From NCBI GenBank assembly GCA_963792175.1, contig CAWBVG010000033.1, positions 1-64,000 on the forward strand: a stretch of DNA of 64,000 nucleotides, written 5' to 3'. Every line of letters starts with the position of its first letter. Within the stretch, counting starts at the first letter, position 1. Shown here one piece after another: positions 29,492-38,037 of this stretch. The notes under the pieces were generated by a model. It was not told where the DNA came from and did no database searches. It saw only the letters and a list, made by a program, of their open reading frames with translations. The position numbers and the translations under genes were made by a program. The DNA comes from CAWBVG01 sp963792175. Lineage in GTDB: Bacteria > Acidobacteriota > Vicinamibacteria > Vicinamibacterales > CAVVIG01.

Positions 29492-30910
29492 ATGCCGGCC
29501 AGTGTTCCACTCACGAAGTTCGAGGATCTCCCATGCTGCCCGCAGCTCGACACGCAGCCGATCTGCGACGTGCTCGACTTCCGTCGGCGTCTGGTGTTTC
29601 CAACCCCGGTTCGCGGCCCGCAGGAGCAGCCAATCAAAGTCGAAGTCGTGATCCACACACGCTTCACGCGATGCTCGGGGCCGCTGGCGCTCGGCGATAT
29701 CGCCTATACGACGACGCTGCTGCCAGGTGAGCAGGTCCGATTGGCCACCACCGATCGCAGGAGCCGATTCAGCTTCGACTCGGAATCGAAGTTGAGCTAC
29801 CGGAGCGAACAGATCAGCGAAGAGCAGTACCGCCTGCGCTCGCTGCGCGCGTTCATGAGCGACGAGAATGTGGTCGATCGGGGAAATGACAACTTCAGCG
29901 AGCAGGGCAAATGGGACTTCCACGGCGATGCCAGTGGATCCATCGGCTTCTTCTCCGCCGGCGCCGATGCGAACGCGCGCGGCAGCCACAGCGCGTCGAG
30001 CGCGCACGACTACCTGCGCGAGCATCGCGCCCACGCCGAGACGTCGGACAACCAGTCGGTGGAGGCGACGCGCCGGGCGCACTCGGTGAGCATCGGCGAG
30101 GTGTCGTCGCGGTCGCACACGCAGGGCGAAAGCGAGGATCATTTCGAGGCGTCGTCGCGTGAATTCACCAACCACAATCAGTGTCACGCGGTGACGTTCC
30201 TCTTCTATCGCATCAACAAGACCGAGACGATCAAGTTCGAGCTCGTGGCGATCGAGCGCCGGGTGCTCGATCCCGCGACTCCGATGCCGATACCGGCGAA
30301 CCCGTTCCGGCCGCTCGGGCAGATGGCTACGGTCCCGCAGGAAGTGCCGGCGACGAATCTCCAGCGCGTCGCGGCGATCGACCGCAGCATCGAAAGCGAT
30401 CGAAAAGTCCAGGCACAGGCGATCGCGTCGCTGCCGCGCGCGGCCAACGTCGCCGGCCTCTTCGTGGTGCCTGGGTTCGGCGCCGCCGCCGCCGGGCTGG
30501 GCGACCAGACGCCGCTGGCGGACACGCTGCGCGACAAGGCGGCGGCCTTCGTCGACGAACAGCTCGTCAAGCAGGGACTGCTGGACAAGGTGGGCGGCGT
30601 CGCCAGCCCTCAGGCCAAGACGGAAATCGGCTACGAGCGACGGACGTCGATCCCGACCGCCGGTGTGATCGTCAAGACCTGTATGGACAATTGCAGCGCC
30701 TGCGAGCCCGAGCTCGAGAAGAAGATCGACCTCGAGCTGCAGCGGCTGGATCTCCAGAACAAGCTGTTGGCGAAGCAGATTGAGCTGCTCGAGAAGTCCC
30801 AGGATACCGCTGCTGCCCGGCCGGCGAGTCGGAGGACGACAACTGACGGATACGGGCGTGCGACGACATCCGGCCCGCGAGCCGTCGCACGCCTGTGTAG
30901 TACGTTGTGA
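29492..30910 (+). CDS. Unrecognised soluble protein with Ser/Glu-rich middle and C-terminal coiled coil
   Basis: I do not recognise this family. The start MPASVPLTKFEDLP at 29492 is chosen because AGGAGG lies 8 bp upstream; an earlier ATG at 29450 has none. About 470 residues: an N-terminal beta part (EVVIHTRFTRCSGPLALGDI, YTTTLLPGEQVRLATTDRRS, RFSFDSESKLSYRSEQISEE), a long Ser/His/Glu-rich low-complexity middle (residues 110-230), FLFYRINKTETIKFELVAIE, and a coiled coil (KKIDLELQRLDLQNKLLAKQ). A CMDNCSACEPE motif precedes the coil. A one-base loss near 30804 probably hides the natural end YRCCPAGESEDDN with stop 30844-30846. The style recalls proteins encoded near phage-tail-like systems, but the eCIS operon is 13 kb away. 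Confidence 0.55.
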   Translation: MPASVPLTKFEDLPCCPQLDTQPICDVLDFRRRLVFPTPVRGPQEQPIKVEVVIHTRFTRCSGPLALGDIAYTTTLLPGEQVRLATTDRRSRFSFDSESKLSYRSEQISEEQYRLRSLRAFMSDENVVDRGNDNFSEQGKWDFHGDASGSIGFFSAGADANARGSHSASSAHDYLREHRAHAETSDNQSVEATRRAHSVSIGEVSSRSHTQGESEDHFEASSREFTNHNQCHAVTFLFYRINKTETIKFELVAIERRVLDPATPMPIPANPFRPLGQMATVPQEVPATNLQRVAAIDRSIESDRKVQAQAIASLPRAANVAGLFVVPGFGAAAAGLGDQTPLADTLRDKAAAFVDEQLVKQGLLDKVGGVASPQAKTEIGYERRTSIPTAGVIVKTCMDNCSACEPELEKKIDLELQRLDLQNKLLAKQIELLEKSQDTAAARPASRRTTTDGYGRATTSGPRAVARLCSTL

Positions 30911-30953
30911 AAAGTTCTGCGTGCCCGACGCGCCTCTGGATAAGCGTCTTCTG

Positions 30954-30997
30954 AAGTTCTAAGTTCTAAGTTCTGAGTTCTGTCGCGGAGCGACGGT
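30954..30997. repeat. AAGTTCT heptamer tract plus GTCGC-GCGAC hairpin
   Basis: Four AAGTTCT/GAGTTCT heptamers (30954-30981) are followed by a 5-bp palindrome GTCGC-GGA-GCGAC (30982-30994) and GGT. The tract lies between two convergent genes and supplies the last codons and stop (ELRT-TAG) of the - strand phosphatase. The same composite occurs at 33297-33350, on the other side of the signalling module. Confidence 0.8.
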
Positions 30998-32586
30998 ATC
31001 TCAGGATCAGGACCGTAATATCGTCCGCTTGCGGCGCGTCTCGCGAGAACGTCCGCACAGCGTCGAGCACGCGCTCCAGCAGCGATTCGGGCTTCGTGCC
31101 GTGGCCGGCCGTGATGGCCTCGACCAGTCGTTCGCGCCCGAATTCGTCGCCTCCGACGTTAATGGCGTCGGTGACGCCGTCACTGTAAACGACGACCAGG
31201 TCGTCCGGCTTCAACTGGACCGTCTCGCACTCATACCCTTCGACCGTGAAAAGGCCCAGCACGGGCCCTCCCACCCCCAGCCAGACGACGCCGTCACGGC
31301 CGACCACAATCGCCGGTTCCTGTCCGGCGTTGCAATAGCTCAGACGTCCATCCGTGGTGAGCACGCCGTGGAACATGGTGGCAAAACGTGCCTCGATCGG
31401 GCGACGCAGCATCGCGGTGTTGACGCGAGCCGTGGTCTGTCCCGGGTCAGTGCCGACTGAGGCCTGTGCGACGAAGTTGCTTTGAACCACCGCCGCCAGG
31501 AGCGCCGCCGGCGGGCCCTTTCCGGCGACGTCGCCCAAGGCGAACGCCAGGCTGCCATCGGCCAACTCCAGATAGTCGTAGAAATCGCCGCCGATGGTTC
31601 GGCACGGGATGGCGGCGGCCGCCAGATCGAAGTGCTCCGCGCTGAACGCCGGCGGCCCCAGCAGCGACCGTTGGATTTCTGCGGCGAGGCACAAATCCCG
31701 ATCGACGCGCGCCTTCTCGGCGGCCTCTGCGTACAGACGGGCGCTTTCGATCGCGAGCGCGGCCTGCGTCGCAAAGGCCTCGAGGGCAGAGACACCGCGG
31801 ACGAACGCATCGTGCTCCGCGCCTGGCCATCCAGGTACAGCACGCCGAGAACGCGATGGGCACTCTCGGACGTCGCGTCGGCGAGCCGGGATGCGACGCG
31901 CAGCGGCACACACATCACCTGGCGTATGCCGACCTTGCGCGTGTCATCGTGGCGAGCTGCAGTCCTCCATCAAGTCGGTGAGCAGCTGCGCGCGATCGGT
32001 CGCAAAGACTTCGCGAGGAATCTGCCGACTCGTGGTAAACGACGAGCCGTGCAAGGTGACGCGGCCCACACCCCGCGCTGTCTTGAACTCCAGCTCTCCC
32101 CGCTCGTTGGCCAGCATGATGAAGCCGCGCTCCGCCTTCGTCACGTCAAGCGCGGCATCCAGGACGACCGCCAGGACTTCCGCTAACACGCGGCCGGAGC
32201 CGAGCGCGCGCAACCCATTCAGGATCGCCGCCATCTGGCCGAAGTTCCTGACATCCGACGCCGTGTCCAACAGTTCGGAAATCGACGTCGTCTTTTCTTC
32301 GAAGACGATCTCCACGTCGTTCTGCCCCAGGCGAATCCGATCGCCGTCAGCGAGGTTGTGCTTCAGAACCCTCCGGCCATTGACGTACGTGCCATGGCTC
32401 GAACCGACATCGCCAAGGACGTACTGATTCCCCGTCCCAGGCAATTTCCGCGTGCTCACGCGACACGTCGAGCGGGCGAAGGTGCAGATCGGCCATGCTC
32501 AGTCGGCCGATCTTGAACAGCGGTCTGTCGAGTCCGATCAGGCGCTTTCCTTGCGCGTCGTGGACTCTGAGCTTGGCTTCGGACAT
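30966..32586 (-). CDS. FHA-GAF-PP2C (SpoIIE/RsbU-type) phosphatase
   Basis: About 540 residues after repair of breaks near 32450, 31945 and 31835. Domains in order: FHA (GLDRPLFKIGRLSMADLHLR, DVSREHAEIAW, GSSHGTYVNGRRVLKHNLAD), GAF (DVTKAERGFIMLANERGELE, VMCVPLRVAS, VLGVLYLDG), then a PP2C-type phosphatase (CLAAEIQRSLLGP, GGDFYDYLELADGSLAFALG, DVAGKGPPAALLAA, VVVYSDGVTDAINVGGDEFG, ADDITVLILRY) with the metal-binding Asp residues in place. It would dephosphorylate a STAS anti-anti-sigma factor, fitting the STAS gene directly upstream. The FHA domain suggests input from a Ser/Thr kinase. The gene starts 33 bp after the pseudo-receiver gene. Confidence 0.85.
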
Positions 32587-32619
32587 CCTGTGGCAATCCG
32601 CGCCGCCGCGAAGCGACGG

Positions 32620-32937
32620 TCACCCGACGATAGCGGCACCGACTTGATCGAGCACCTGTTGGGCCGCTTCGCCCGCGTCTTCAGTCGAAAAGTGCGCGGA
32701 CAGTTCAACGACCCGGCTGTGACCAGATAGCTCATCTGCGAGCAGCGAACGTATCCCGGAACCCACCACGACAACCTTCGGCCGAGTCGCGCGAATCAGG
32801 ATCCGCGAGTCTGCAACGTTGGTCGTCGTTGTGACGCCATAACCGGCCCGCCTGAGCACCTCGCGAAGATACGCGAGAACATCGGGGGATGGATCGACGC
32901 AGACGATATCGATCTCGAGCGACGGCGGCGCTGCCAC
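32620..32937 (-). CDS. Pseudo-receiver (REC-like) domain lacking the phospho-acceptor Asp
   Basis: 105 residues from a GTG at 32937. The fold elements of a response-regulator receiver are present (IDIVCVDPSPDVLAYLREVL, VTTTTNVADSRILIRATRPK) but the strand that normally ends in the phosphorylated Asp reads KVVVVGSGIRS, with no Asp. It therefore cannot work as a standard receiver. The same frame extends upstream without a start into YDTEVDAIAAFCAPADS, which looks like the proper C-terminus of the STAS domain, so the two may be one fused protein broken by a single-base error near 32985. Confidence 0.65.
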   Translation of the reverse strand: MAAPPSLEIDIVCVDPSPDVLAYLREVLRRAGYGVTTTTNVADSRILIRATRPKVVVVGSGIRSLLADELSGHSRVVELSAHFSTEDAGEAAQQVLDQVGAAIVG

Positions 32938-32941
32938 GGAA

Positions 32942-33298
32942 TCAGCCGGCGCGCAGAAGGCGGCGATCGCATCGACCTCCGTGTCGTAGCGCGTTCAGAA
33001 TCGTATGCAGTCTCGTGGACCTCAGGACGTCGCGGATGTGAGACGAAACCGCGCACAGCTTGAGATCGCCATGCGCCGCCCGGGCTCGAGTGAGCAGGCG
33101 CACCAGAATGCCGATACCCGCGCTGTCGATGAACGACACGTCGCGGAAGTCCATCAGCACGTGAGGCTGAACAGGAAGCAGATCGTTCACGTGCGAATCC
33201 AGCGCGGTGGCGTCCGGGCCCTCGACGATTCGGCCTGCGCACGTCACGACCGCGATGTCACCGATCGAGCGAGTCTGTAACGACAGCGACATAAGCAA
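32942..33298 (-). CDS. STAS-domain anti-anti-sigma factor
   Basis: 118 residues in the visible frame. STAS landmarks: SIGDIAVVTCAGRIVEGPDA, HVLMDFRDVSFIDSAGIGIL with the phosphorylatable Ser in FIDSAG, and LKLCAVSSHIRDVLRSTRLH-TILN. After ILN the visible frame (ALRHGGRCDRRLLRAG) is unlike STAS, whereas the neighbouring frame gives the expected DTEVDAIAAF helix and continues into the pseudo-receiver. In partner switching the unphosphorylated STAS protein binds an anti-sigma kinase; the phosphatase next door would reactivate it. No RsbW-type kinase is in the window. Confidence 0.8.
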   Translation of the reverse strand: MLMSLSLQTRSIGDIAVVTCAGRIVEGPDATALDSHVNDLLPVQPHVLMDFRDVSFIDSAGIGILVRLLTRARAAHGDLKLCAVSSHIRDVLRSTRLHTILNALRHGGRCDRRLLRAG

Positions 33299-33350
33299 GT
33301 TCTAACTTCTAAGTTCTAACTTCTCAGTTTCGTCGCGAAGCGACGGTCGG
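33297..33350. repeat. AAGTTCT/AACTTCT heptamer tract plus GTCGC-GCGAC hairpin
   Basis: AAGTTCT and AACTTCT alternate four times (33297-33325), followed by GTCGC-GAA-GCGAC (33332-33344) and GGT. It begins at the STAS start codon and reaches into the space before the barrel gene. Composite structure and orientation match the tract at 30954. A third copy of the GCGAAGCGACGGT part is at 32607-32620. Confidence 0.8.
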
Positions 33351-33474
33351 GCCTGATTCTAGCGACCGAGCCTTTCACCGCAAAGGACAAACCCGTCACG
33401 TTGGATCCGCTTGGCACCAAAAAGGTGAGACAGGGTTCATCTTCAAACCGTTCGTCGTTGACGCGAAGGACCCG

Positions 33475-34089
33475 GTGCGTGTGCCCGCGCGCAGCGGTCC
33501 GCCATCCGCCGTCGCCAGGGCGCGTCCTGCACGACCGCGTCAGTTAGGGTACGCGGGCTTCGGCCAGTTCGGCTACACGCGGTTTGCAGCCCAGAACAGC
33601 TTCCAGGCGATCACCGGGACCGGCGGCGGCGCCGTCGTGGGCGGCGGCGCCGAGGTGCGGATCGGCAGTTTCTTCCTCGGCGGATCGATCGATCGCTACA
33701 CGCAGACGGGCCAGCGGGTGCTGGTCATCGATCGCGAAGTATTCGGTCTCGGTGTTCCGGACACCATCAGCCTGGTGCCGATCACGGCGCTGGCTGGCTG
33801 GCGCTTCGACCACGGGAATGCCACGCCGTACGTGGGCGGCGGCATCGGCACGGTCCTCTTCAAAGAGGAGAGCCTCGCTGCCGACCCCGGCGAGAACATC
33901 CAGACGCGTTTCACCAGCTACCACGCGATCGCCGGCGTGGAATTCCGAAACGGCTGGGTGGCGACCGCGTTTGAGGTCGAGTACCCGCGGATTCCAGACT
34001 CGATCGGCGTTGGCGGCGCGTCGGCGGCGTTTCAGGAATCGAATCTGGGGGGCGTGGTCGGTCGGATCAAGATTCTCGTCGGCCGCTGA
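33475..34089 (+). CDS. Outer-membrane beta-barrel protein, N-terminus unclear
   Basis: About 205 residues, mostly alternating strands: GYAGFGQFGYTRFAAQNSF, GGAVVGGGAEVRIGSFFLGG, SLVPITALAGWRFDHGNATP, YVGGGIGTVLFKEES, AIAGVEFRNGWVATAFEVEY and the terminal strand GVVGRIKILVGR. This is an 8-stranded OmpA/OmpX-like barrel layout. No signal peptide is visible in this frame; coding-like sequence upstream (TAKDKPVTLDPLGTKK, then GFIFKPFVVDAKDPV in other frames, 33385-33474) suggests the real start lies further left behind a frame break. Function unknown. Confidence 0.6.
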   Translation: MRVPARSGPPSAVARARPARPRQLGYAGFGQFGYTRFAAQNSFQAITGTGGGAVVGGGAEVRIGSFFLGGSIDRYTQTGQRVLVIDREVFGLGVPDTISLVPITALAGWRFDHGNATPYVGGGIGTVLFKEESLAADPGENIQTRFTSYHAIAGVEFRNGWVATAFEVEYPRIPDSIGVGGASAAFQESNLGGVVGRIKILVGR

Positions 34090-34095
34090 GCACAT

Positions 34096-34178
34096 CAGAA
34101 ACCGCAGAACACGCGGAACCCGCAGAGACTCTCTTGGGCGAACCCGTTGCTCTGCGCGTTCTGCGCGCTCTGCGGTGA
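34096..34178. terminator. CGCAGA-type inverted tract between convergent genes
   Basis: Left arm 34103-34130 carries CGCAGAACA/CGCGGAACC/CGCAGAGA units; right arm 34150-34175 carries the reverse complement (TCTGCGCGT, TCTGCGCGC, TCTGCGGTG). The arms can pair imperfectly over about 25 bp. Position between the barrel gene (+) and DUF3500 (-) fits a bidirectional terminator. Confidence 0.55.
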
Positions 34179-34192
34179 ACGTCGCGATCGGA

Positions 34193-35233
34193 TCAGTGCG
34201 CGACCGATTTCAGATGTTCTCTCAGCAGGTCCCTGCCAAAATCCCCATCGAAATCGCGCCACACTGAATGCACGTGGTTGCCGTCGTTCTGCGTGTTGTC
34301 GTACTCCACGAGGAACGTCGGCCCCTGGACGCGGTAATAGTGCTTCTTGCCGCGTTCCGTCTCGCCGGCCCACGCGAAGCCAATCTTGTCCACGCCCGCT
34401 TTCTTCAGCTTGGCGAGGCGGTCCGCAGCCACTTCCGGCGCCATGAAGCCGGTGTAGACATCGATCAGCTTCATCAGCAGTTCCCGCTGTTTGTCGTTGA
34501 GCGATCCGGCGCTGATGCCGGTCGGCGACAGCGGGTCGATTTTCAGGTTGTTCATCGTCAGCATGTCGCCGGGCGCCGTCGCATTGATGATCGCCGTCGT
34601 CTTCTGTGACGCGTCCAGCGACTCGAGCAGCGCGCGGGCCGCGTCTTCCTCGATGCCGAGAATCCGCAGACCCTTCTTCGGGCCCTCGCGCACTTCAGCC
34701 GGGTTGCTGCCGAAGAACGATGGCGAGGCGGTCAGGACGCCGCCGTTCACCACGGTGAAGTGCAGCGACACGTGGTGGCCTTCGACGCGCCATCCCCACG
34801 TCTCCTTGGCCGACGGTGTGCCGAACACCGAGAAGAAGTAGCGCTCCGTGTCCCGGACGATCGGCGCGGCGCGCGGAGGCTCCGTCGCCGCGGCGCGCTG
34901 CGCCGCTTCGAGCGCGCCGAGCACGGTCTCCAGATCCATGATCGACGACGCCGTCATGTAGCCCCGCTGGCTGAGACTCGCCTTGAGGAGCGCGTGCGCG
35001 GCCTTGCGCTGCGCCTCCGACATCTCCTTGATCGTCAACCCGTTTCTCGGAAACATCGGCGGCGGGCCAGTCGGGATGAAATGCCAGTGCAGGCGTTCAT
35101 CGGACGCGAACGGGAAGACCGCTTTGGCTTTCTGCTCCGGCGTCAGGCTGGCCAGAAATGCGGTGGCCGCCGACGTCATGGACGACGATGACCGATCGGC
35201 GCCGGCGAGCGCGCCGCCCGCTCCGGCCGCCAT
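34193..35233 (-). CDS. DUF3500 protein, exported
   Basis: 346 residues in the visible frame. Family blocks: FLASLTPEQKAKAVFPFASD, ERLHWHFIPTGPPPMFPRNG, GLTIKEMSEAQRKAAHALLK, YFFSVFGTPSAKETWGWRVE, GHHVSLHFTVVNGGVL and EYDNTQNDGNHVHSVWRDFD near the C-terminus. The function of DUF3500 is not established. The visible start lacks a full signal peptide; one base lost near 35260 would join ATG 35279 (MLKRHP) to RVWLVVGLMAAGAGGALAGA, a good signal sequence, so the natural start is probably 35279. Confidence 0.75.
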   Translation of the reverse strand: MAAGAGGALAGADRSSSSMTSAATAFLASLTPEQKAKAVFPFASDERLHWHFIPTGPPPMFPRNGLTIKEMSEAQRKAAHALLKASLSQRGYMTASSIMDLETVLGALEAAQRAAATEPPRAAPIVRDTERYFFSVFGTPSAKETWGWRVEGHHVSLHFTVVNGGVLTASPSFFGSNPAEVREGPKKGLRILGIEEDAARALLESLDASQKTTAIINATAPGDMLTMNNLKIDPLSPTGISAGSLNDKQRELLMKLIDVYTGFMAPEVAADRLAKLKKAGVDKIGFAWAGETERGKKHYYRVQGPTFLVEYDNTQNDGNHVHSVWRDFDGDFGRDLLREHLKSVAH

Positions 35234-35345
35234 GAGCCCGACGACAAGCCATACTCTGGGGGATGACGTTTCAACATGTGCACCTCAAGCGTCTGGATTC
35301 TAACTTGACCGCGGTTTGTTCCGGGAGGACGATCATCGACTCACC

Positions 35346-36238
35346 ATGCGTCGCAATCTCCAGCTGGCTTTCCGGGCACTGCGCGGCCGGTCTGGCGGCG
35401 GCAATTGCCATTGCGGAGCCGCTGTCCTGGCAGCACAGCCCCCGGAACTGGACGACCTGCTCGACAAGGCCGCCGACTACGTGGCGGGCTACAAGCGGGA
35501 CTTTGCCGGCGTGGTCGCGGACGAGACCTATCGCCAGGAGGCGCGCGGACCGCGCGGTACCGACCTGCGCGGCTACCCCGTCGAAGGGCCGCGCCAGAAG
35601 CAGGACCTGAAGGCGGACGTCCTGTTCGGTGCGGGCGCCGGGCGCCGAGGTCTGGATGCAGTTCCGGGACGTTTACGAAGTCAACGGCAAACCGGTCCGC
35701 GATCGCGCGGAACGGCTGGCGAAACTGTTTCTCGAGCCGTCCCGATCGGCGCAGAAGCAGGTGGAAGACATCGCGGCCGAGAGCGCGCGCTTCAACATCG
35801 GCGACGTGAACCGCACCATCAACCTGCCCGTGCTCGCCCTCACGCTGCTGCGAGACCGCGAGTCGCCCGTGGATCGCCTTCACTGGCACGCGCAAGAAGA
35901 GCACGTCTGGGATCTCGAGTTCCGCGAGGAGCGCGGCGGCACGCTGATCCGGACGACCGGCAGCCAGTCGATGCCGTCGCGCGGACGGTTTCTGATCGAA
36001 GCGGAAACCGGCCGCGTGCTCGAAAGCGATCTGATCGCCGAGAGCAGCTCGCTGCGCGCCCGGATCGAGGTCACCTACGCACCGGAGCCGGCGCTCGGCG
36101 GCATGATGGTTCCGAGCGCGATGCGCGAGAAGTACAGCCATGAAGGACGGCTCGGTCATCGATGGGACGCGCCAGCTACAGCCGGTTCCGCCGCTATCAG
36201 GTGCAAACCGACGAAAAGTCGCGCCGGTCAAGAAATGA
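35346..36238 (+). CDS. Unrecognised exported protein, tandem paralogue 1 of 3
   Basis: About 297 residues after repair of breaks near 35400, 35637 and 36170. I do not recognise the family. Shared blocks with the next two genes: a short signal region, then DDLLDKAADYVAGYKRDFAG-VVADETY, MQFRDVYEVNGKPVRDRAER, LAKLF, ESARFNIGDVNRTINLPVLA, RGRFLIEAETGRVLESDLIA and MMVPSAMREKY. Restored end VQTDEK-VAPVKK-stop (36236-36238), overlapping the ATG (36235) of paralogue 2. The repeated 'RFNIG...R..NLPVLAL' core is the most constant part. A cell-envelope location is likely. Confidence 0.6.
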
Positions 36239-37146
36239 AGCGCCTGCGCACCATGGCCGTCACGGGAGGCGTCGCCGCGGCGCTCGTCGCGCACGCCGCG
36301 GCACAGCCACCGCCGGCGCTCGAAACCGTGCTCGGCCGCGCCGGCGCGTACGTCCTCGACCTGCAGCAGCAGCTCGCCGGCATCGTTGCGGAGGAAGACT
36401 ACGTCCAGGACGTGAGGGTGTCGTCGGTGCTTGGACCAACGACCCGCTCGGGCCTGCCGAGCGTGAGACACCGCGAGCTGAAGTCGGACCTGTTGCTGGT
36501 CAGGCCGGTCGGCGCCGATCGCTGGGTGCAGTTCCGCGACGTCTTCGAGGTGGACGGCCGGCCGGTCCGCGATCGCAACCAGCGGCTGATGAAGCTCTTC
36601 GTGACGCCGTCTTCCGCGACCGCGAACCAGGCGGAGCAGATTGCCAATGAGAGCTCGCGCTACAACATCGGCAACCTGCTGCGCACCGTGAATCTGCCGG
36701 TGCTGGCGCTCGCGATTCTCGAGCCGCGGCAGCAATCGCGCTTCGTGTTCAAGCGGATCGGAAAAGGCGGCGCCGCGCCGGTCCGCAGCGCCGCGGCGGC
36801 CGCGACGACGGTGTGGGTGATCGGCTATCGCGAGGTGGAGGGTCAGACGATGATCCGCACGACCAACTTTCGCGACCTGCCGGCGCGCGGACGATTCTGG
36901 ATCGAGCCGGACAGCGGCCAGGTGCTCGCCAGCGAGCTGATTGCCGAGGACCTCACCCTCACGGGCGTGATCACGGTCGGCTATGAACGCGAACCGACCC
37001 TGAATGTGATGGTGCCGATCCAGATGAAGGAACGGTACGACCTGCGCCGCGGCCCGAGCCCGGTGACGGGCGAAGCCAACTACCGCAGCTTCCGGCAGTT
37101 CCAGGTGAAGGTCGACGAGAAGATTGCGCCGATCGTCAAAGAATGA
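36235..37146 (+). CDS. Unrecognised exported protein, tandem paralogue 2 of 3
   Basis: 303 residues, intact. Signal peptide MKRLRTMAVTGGVAAALVAH-AAAQ. Then LETVLGRAGAYVLDLQQQLA, GIVAEEDYVQDVRV, VRHRELKSDLLLVRPVGADR, WVQFRDVFEVDGRPVRDRNQ, ESSRYNIGNLLRTVNLPVLA, RTTNFRDLPARGRFWIEPDS, GQVLASELIAEDL and LNVMVPIQMKERYDL. As the intact copy it is the best reference for the family. Starts in an ATGA overlap with copy 1 and ends in an ATGA overlap with copy 3, so the three are translated as a coupled set. Confidence 0.7.
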   Translation: MKRLRTMAVTGGVAAALVAHAAAQPPPALETVLGRAGAYVLDLQQQLAGIVAEEDYVQDVRVSSVLGPTTRSGLPSVRHRELKSDLLLVRPVGADRWVQFRDVFEVDGRPVRDRNQRLMKLFVTPSSATANQAEQIANESSRYNIGNLLRTVNLPVLALAILEPRQQSRFVFKRIGKGGAAPVRSAAAAATTVWVIGYREVEGQTMIRTTNFRDLPARGRFWIEPDSGQVLASELIAEDLTLTGVITVGYEREPTLNVMVPIQMKERYDLRRGPSPVTGEANYRSFRQFQVKVDEKIAPIVKE

Positions 37147-38032
37147 CCGCGACGATTTCAGGCAACGATCGTCTCGGCCTGCGTCGCCGTCACGCTTGCG
37201 CGGACCGGCCGCCGCGAGCCAACCAGAGTCGCTGGCCACGGTCCTGGCCCGGGCGGCGGCCTACGTCGCCGATTTTCATCGCCAGCTCTCGACCATCGTC
37301 GCCGAAGAGCGATACGTTCAGGACTGGAAGGCGATCCAGGGAGGGCGGCATCCCGCCTCCACCGCGCTGCAGCATCGAGAACTGGTCTCGGATGTGGTCC
37401 TGGTGAAACCTCCGGGCGCCGCCGCGTGGATGACCTATCGTGACGTGTTCGAGGTGAATGGCGCATCGGTACGCGACCGTCGCGAACGGCTGCCGCAGCT
37501 GTTCCGCGATGACTCGCCATCGACCGACGAGCGAATCCGGAGCATTCTGGACGAGAGCTCGCAATACAACATCGGCGACATCCAGCGGAATCTCAACACG
37601 CCGGTTTACACGCTGCTGTTCCTGGAGGCCGCAAACCAGCCACGGTTCAAGTGGACTCGGACGACGGACCGGTCGCTGGCGACGGTGCCGAGCGAGTCGG
37701 AAACCCCTGGAGCGTTTCGTGTCACGACCGAGATCTGGATCGTCGCGTACGACGAAAAGCAGCCGGGCACGATGACCCGAACCACCGACCACAAGGACTT
37801 TCCGGCCCGCGGCCGCTTCTGGATCGATCCGGCGACGGGCCGGGTGCTGATGAGCGAGCTGCAGATGCAGAACCGGCAGATCAAGGCGACAATCGATGTC
37901 AGCTTTCAATCGGAGCCGTTGCTCGGCCTGCTCGTGCCAATCGAGATGCGCGAACGGTACGAGGGGCGTCTCAACGGCTCTCTCATCGAGGGCCATGCCA
38001 CATACGGCCGGTTTCGGCCGCTAGAAAAGTAG
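37143..38032 (+). CDS. Unrecognised exported protein, tandem paralogue 3 of 3
   Basis: About 295 residues after repair of one or two breaks between 37180 and 37220; the restored N-terminus (MTATIS, SACVAVTLARTG) is a signal sequence. The body matches the other two copies: LATVLARAAAYVADFHRQLS, TIVAEERYVQDWKA, LQHRELVSDVVLVKPPGAAA, WMTYRDVFEVNGASVRDRRE, ESSQYNIGDIQRNLNTPVYT, RTTDHKDFPARGRFWIDPAT, GRVLMSELQM and LLVPIEMRERYEG. The stop TAG (38030-38032) is 5 bp from the Ku start and overlaps its ribosome binding site, so Ku is almost certainly cotranscribed. Confidence 0.7.
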
Positions 38033-38037
38033 GAGCC

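Noticed and set aside
30954..33350. Insertion sequence or transposon around the signalling module
   Set aside because: The flanking tracts are direct repeats, but there is no transposase or integrase and no target-site duplication.
33475..34089. Confident porin assignment for the barrel protein
   Set aside because: Only barrel-like strands are visible and the N-terminus is missing, so no transport role is claimed.
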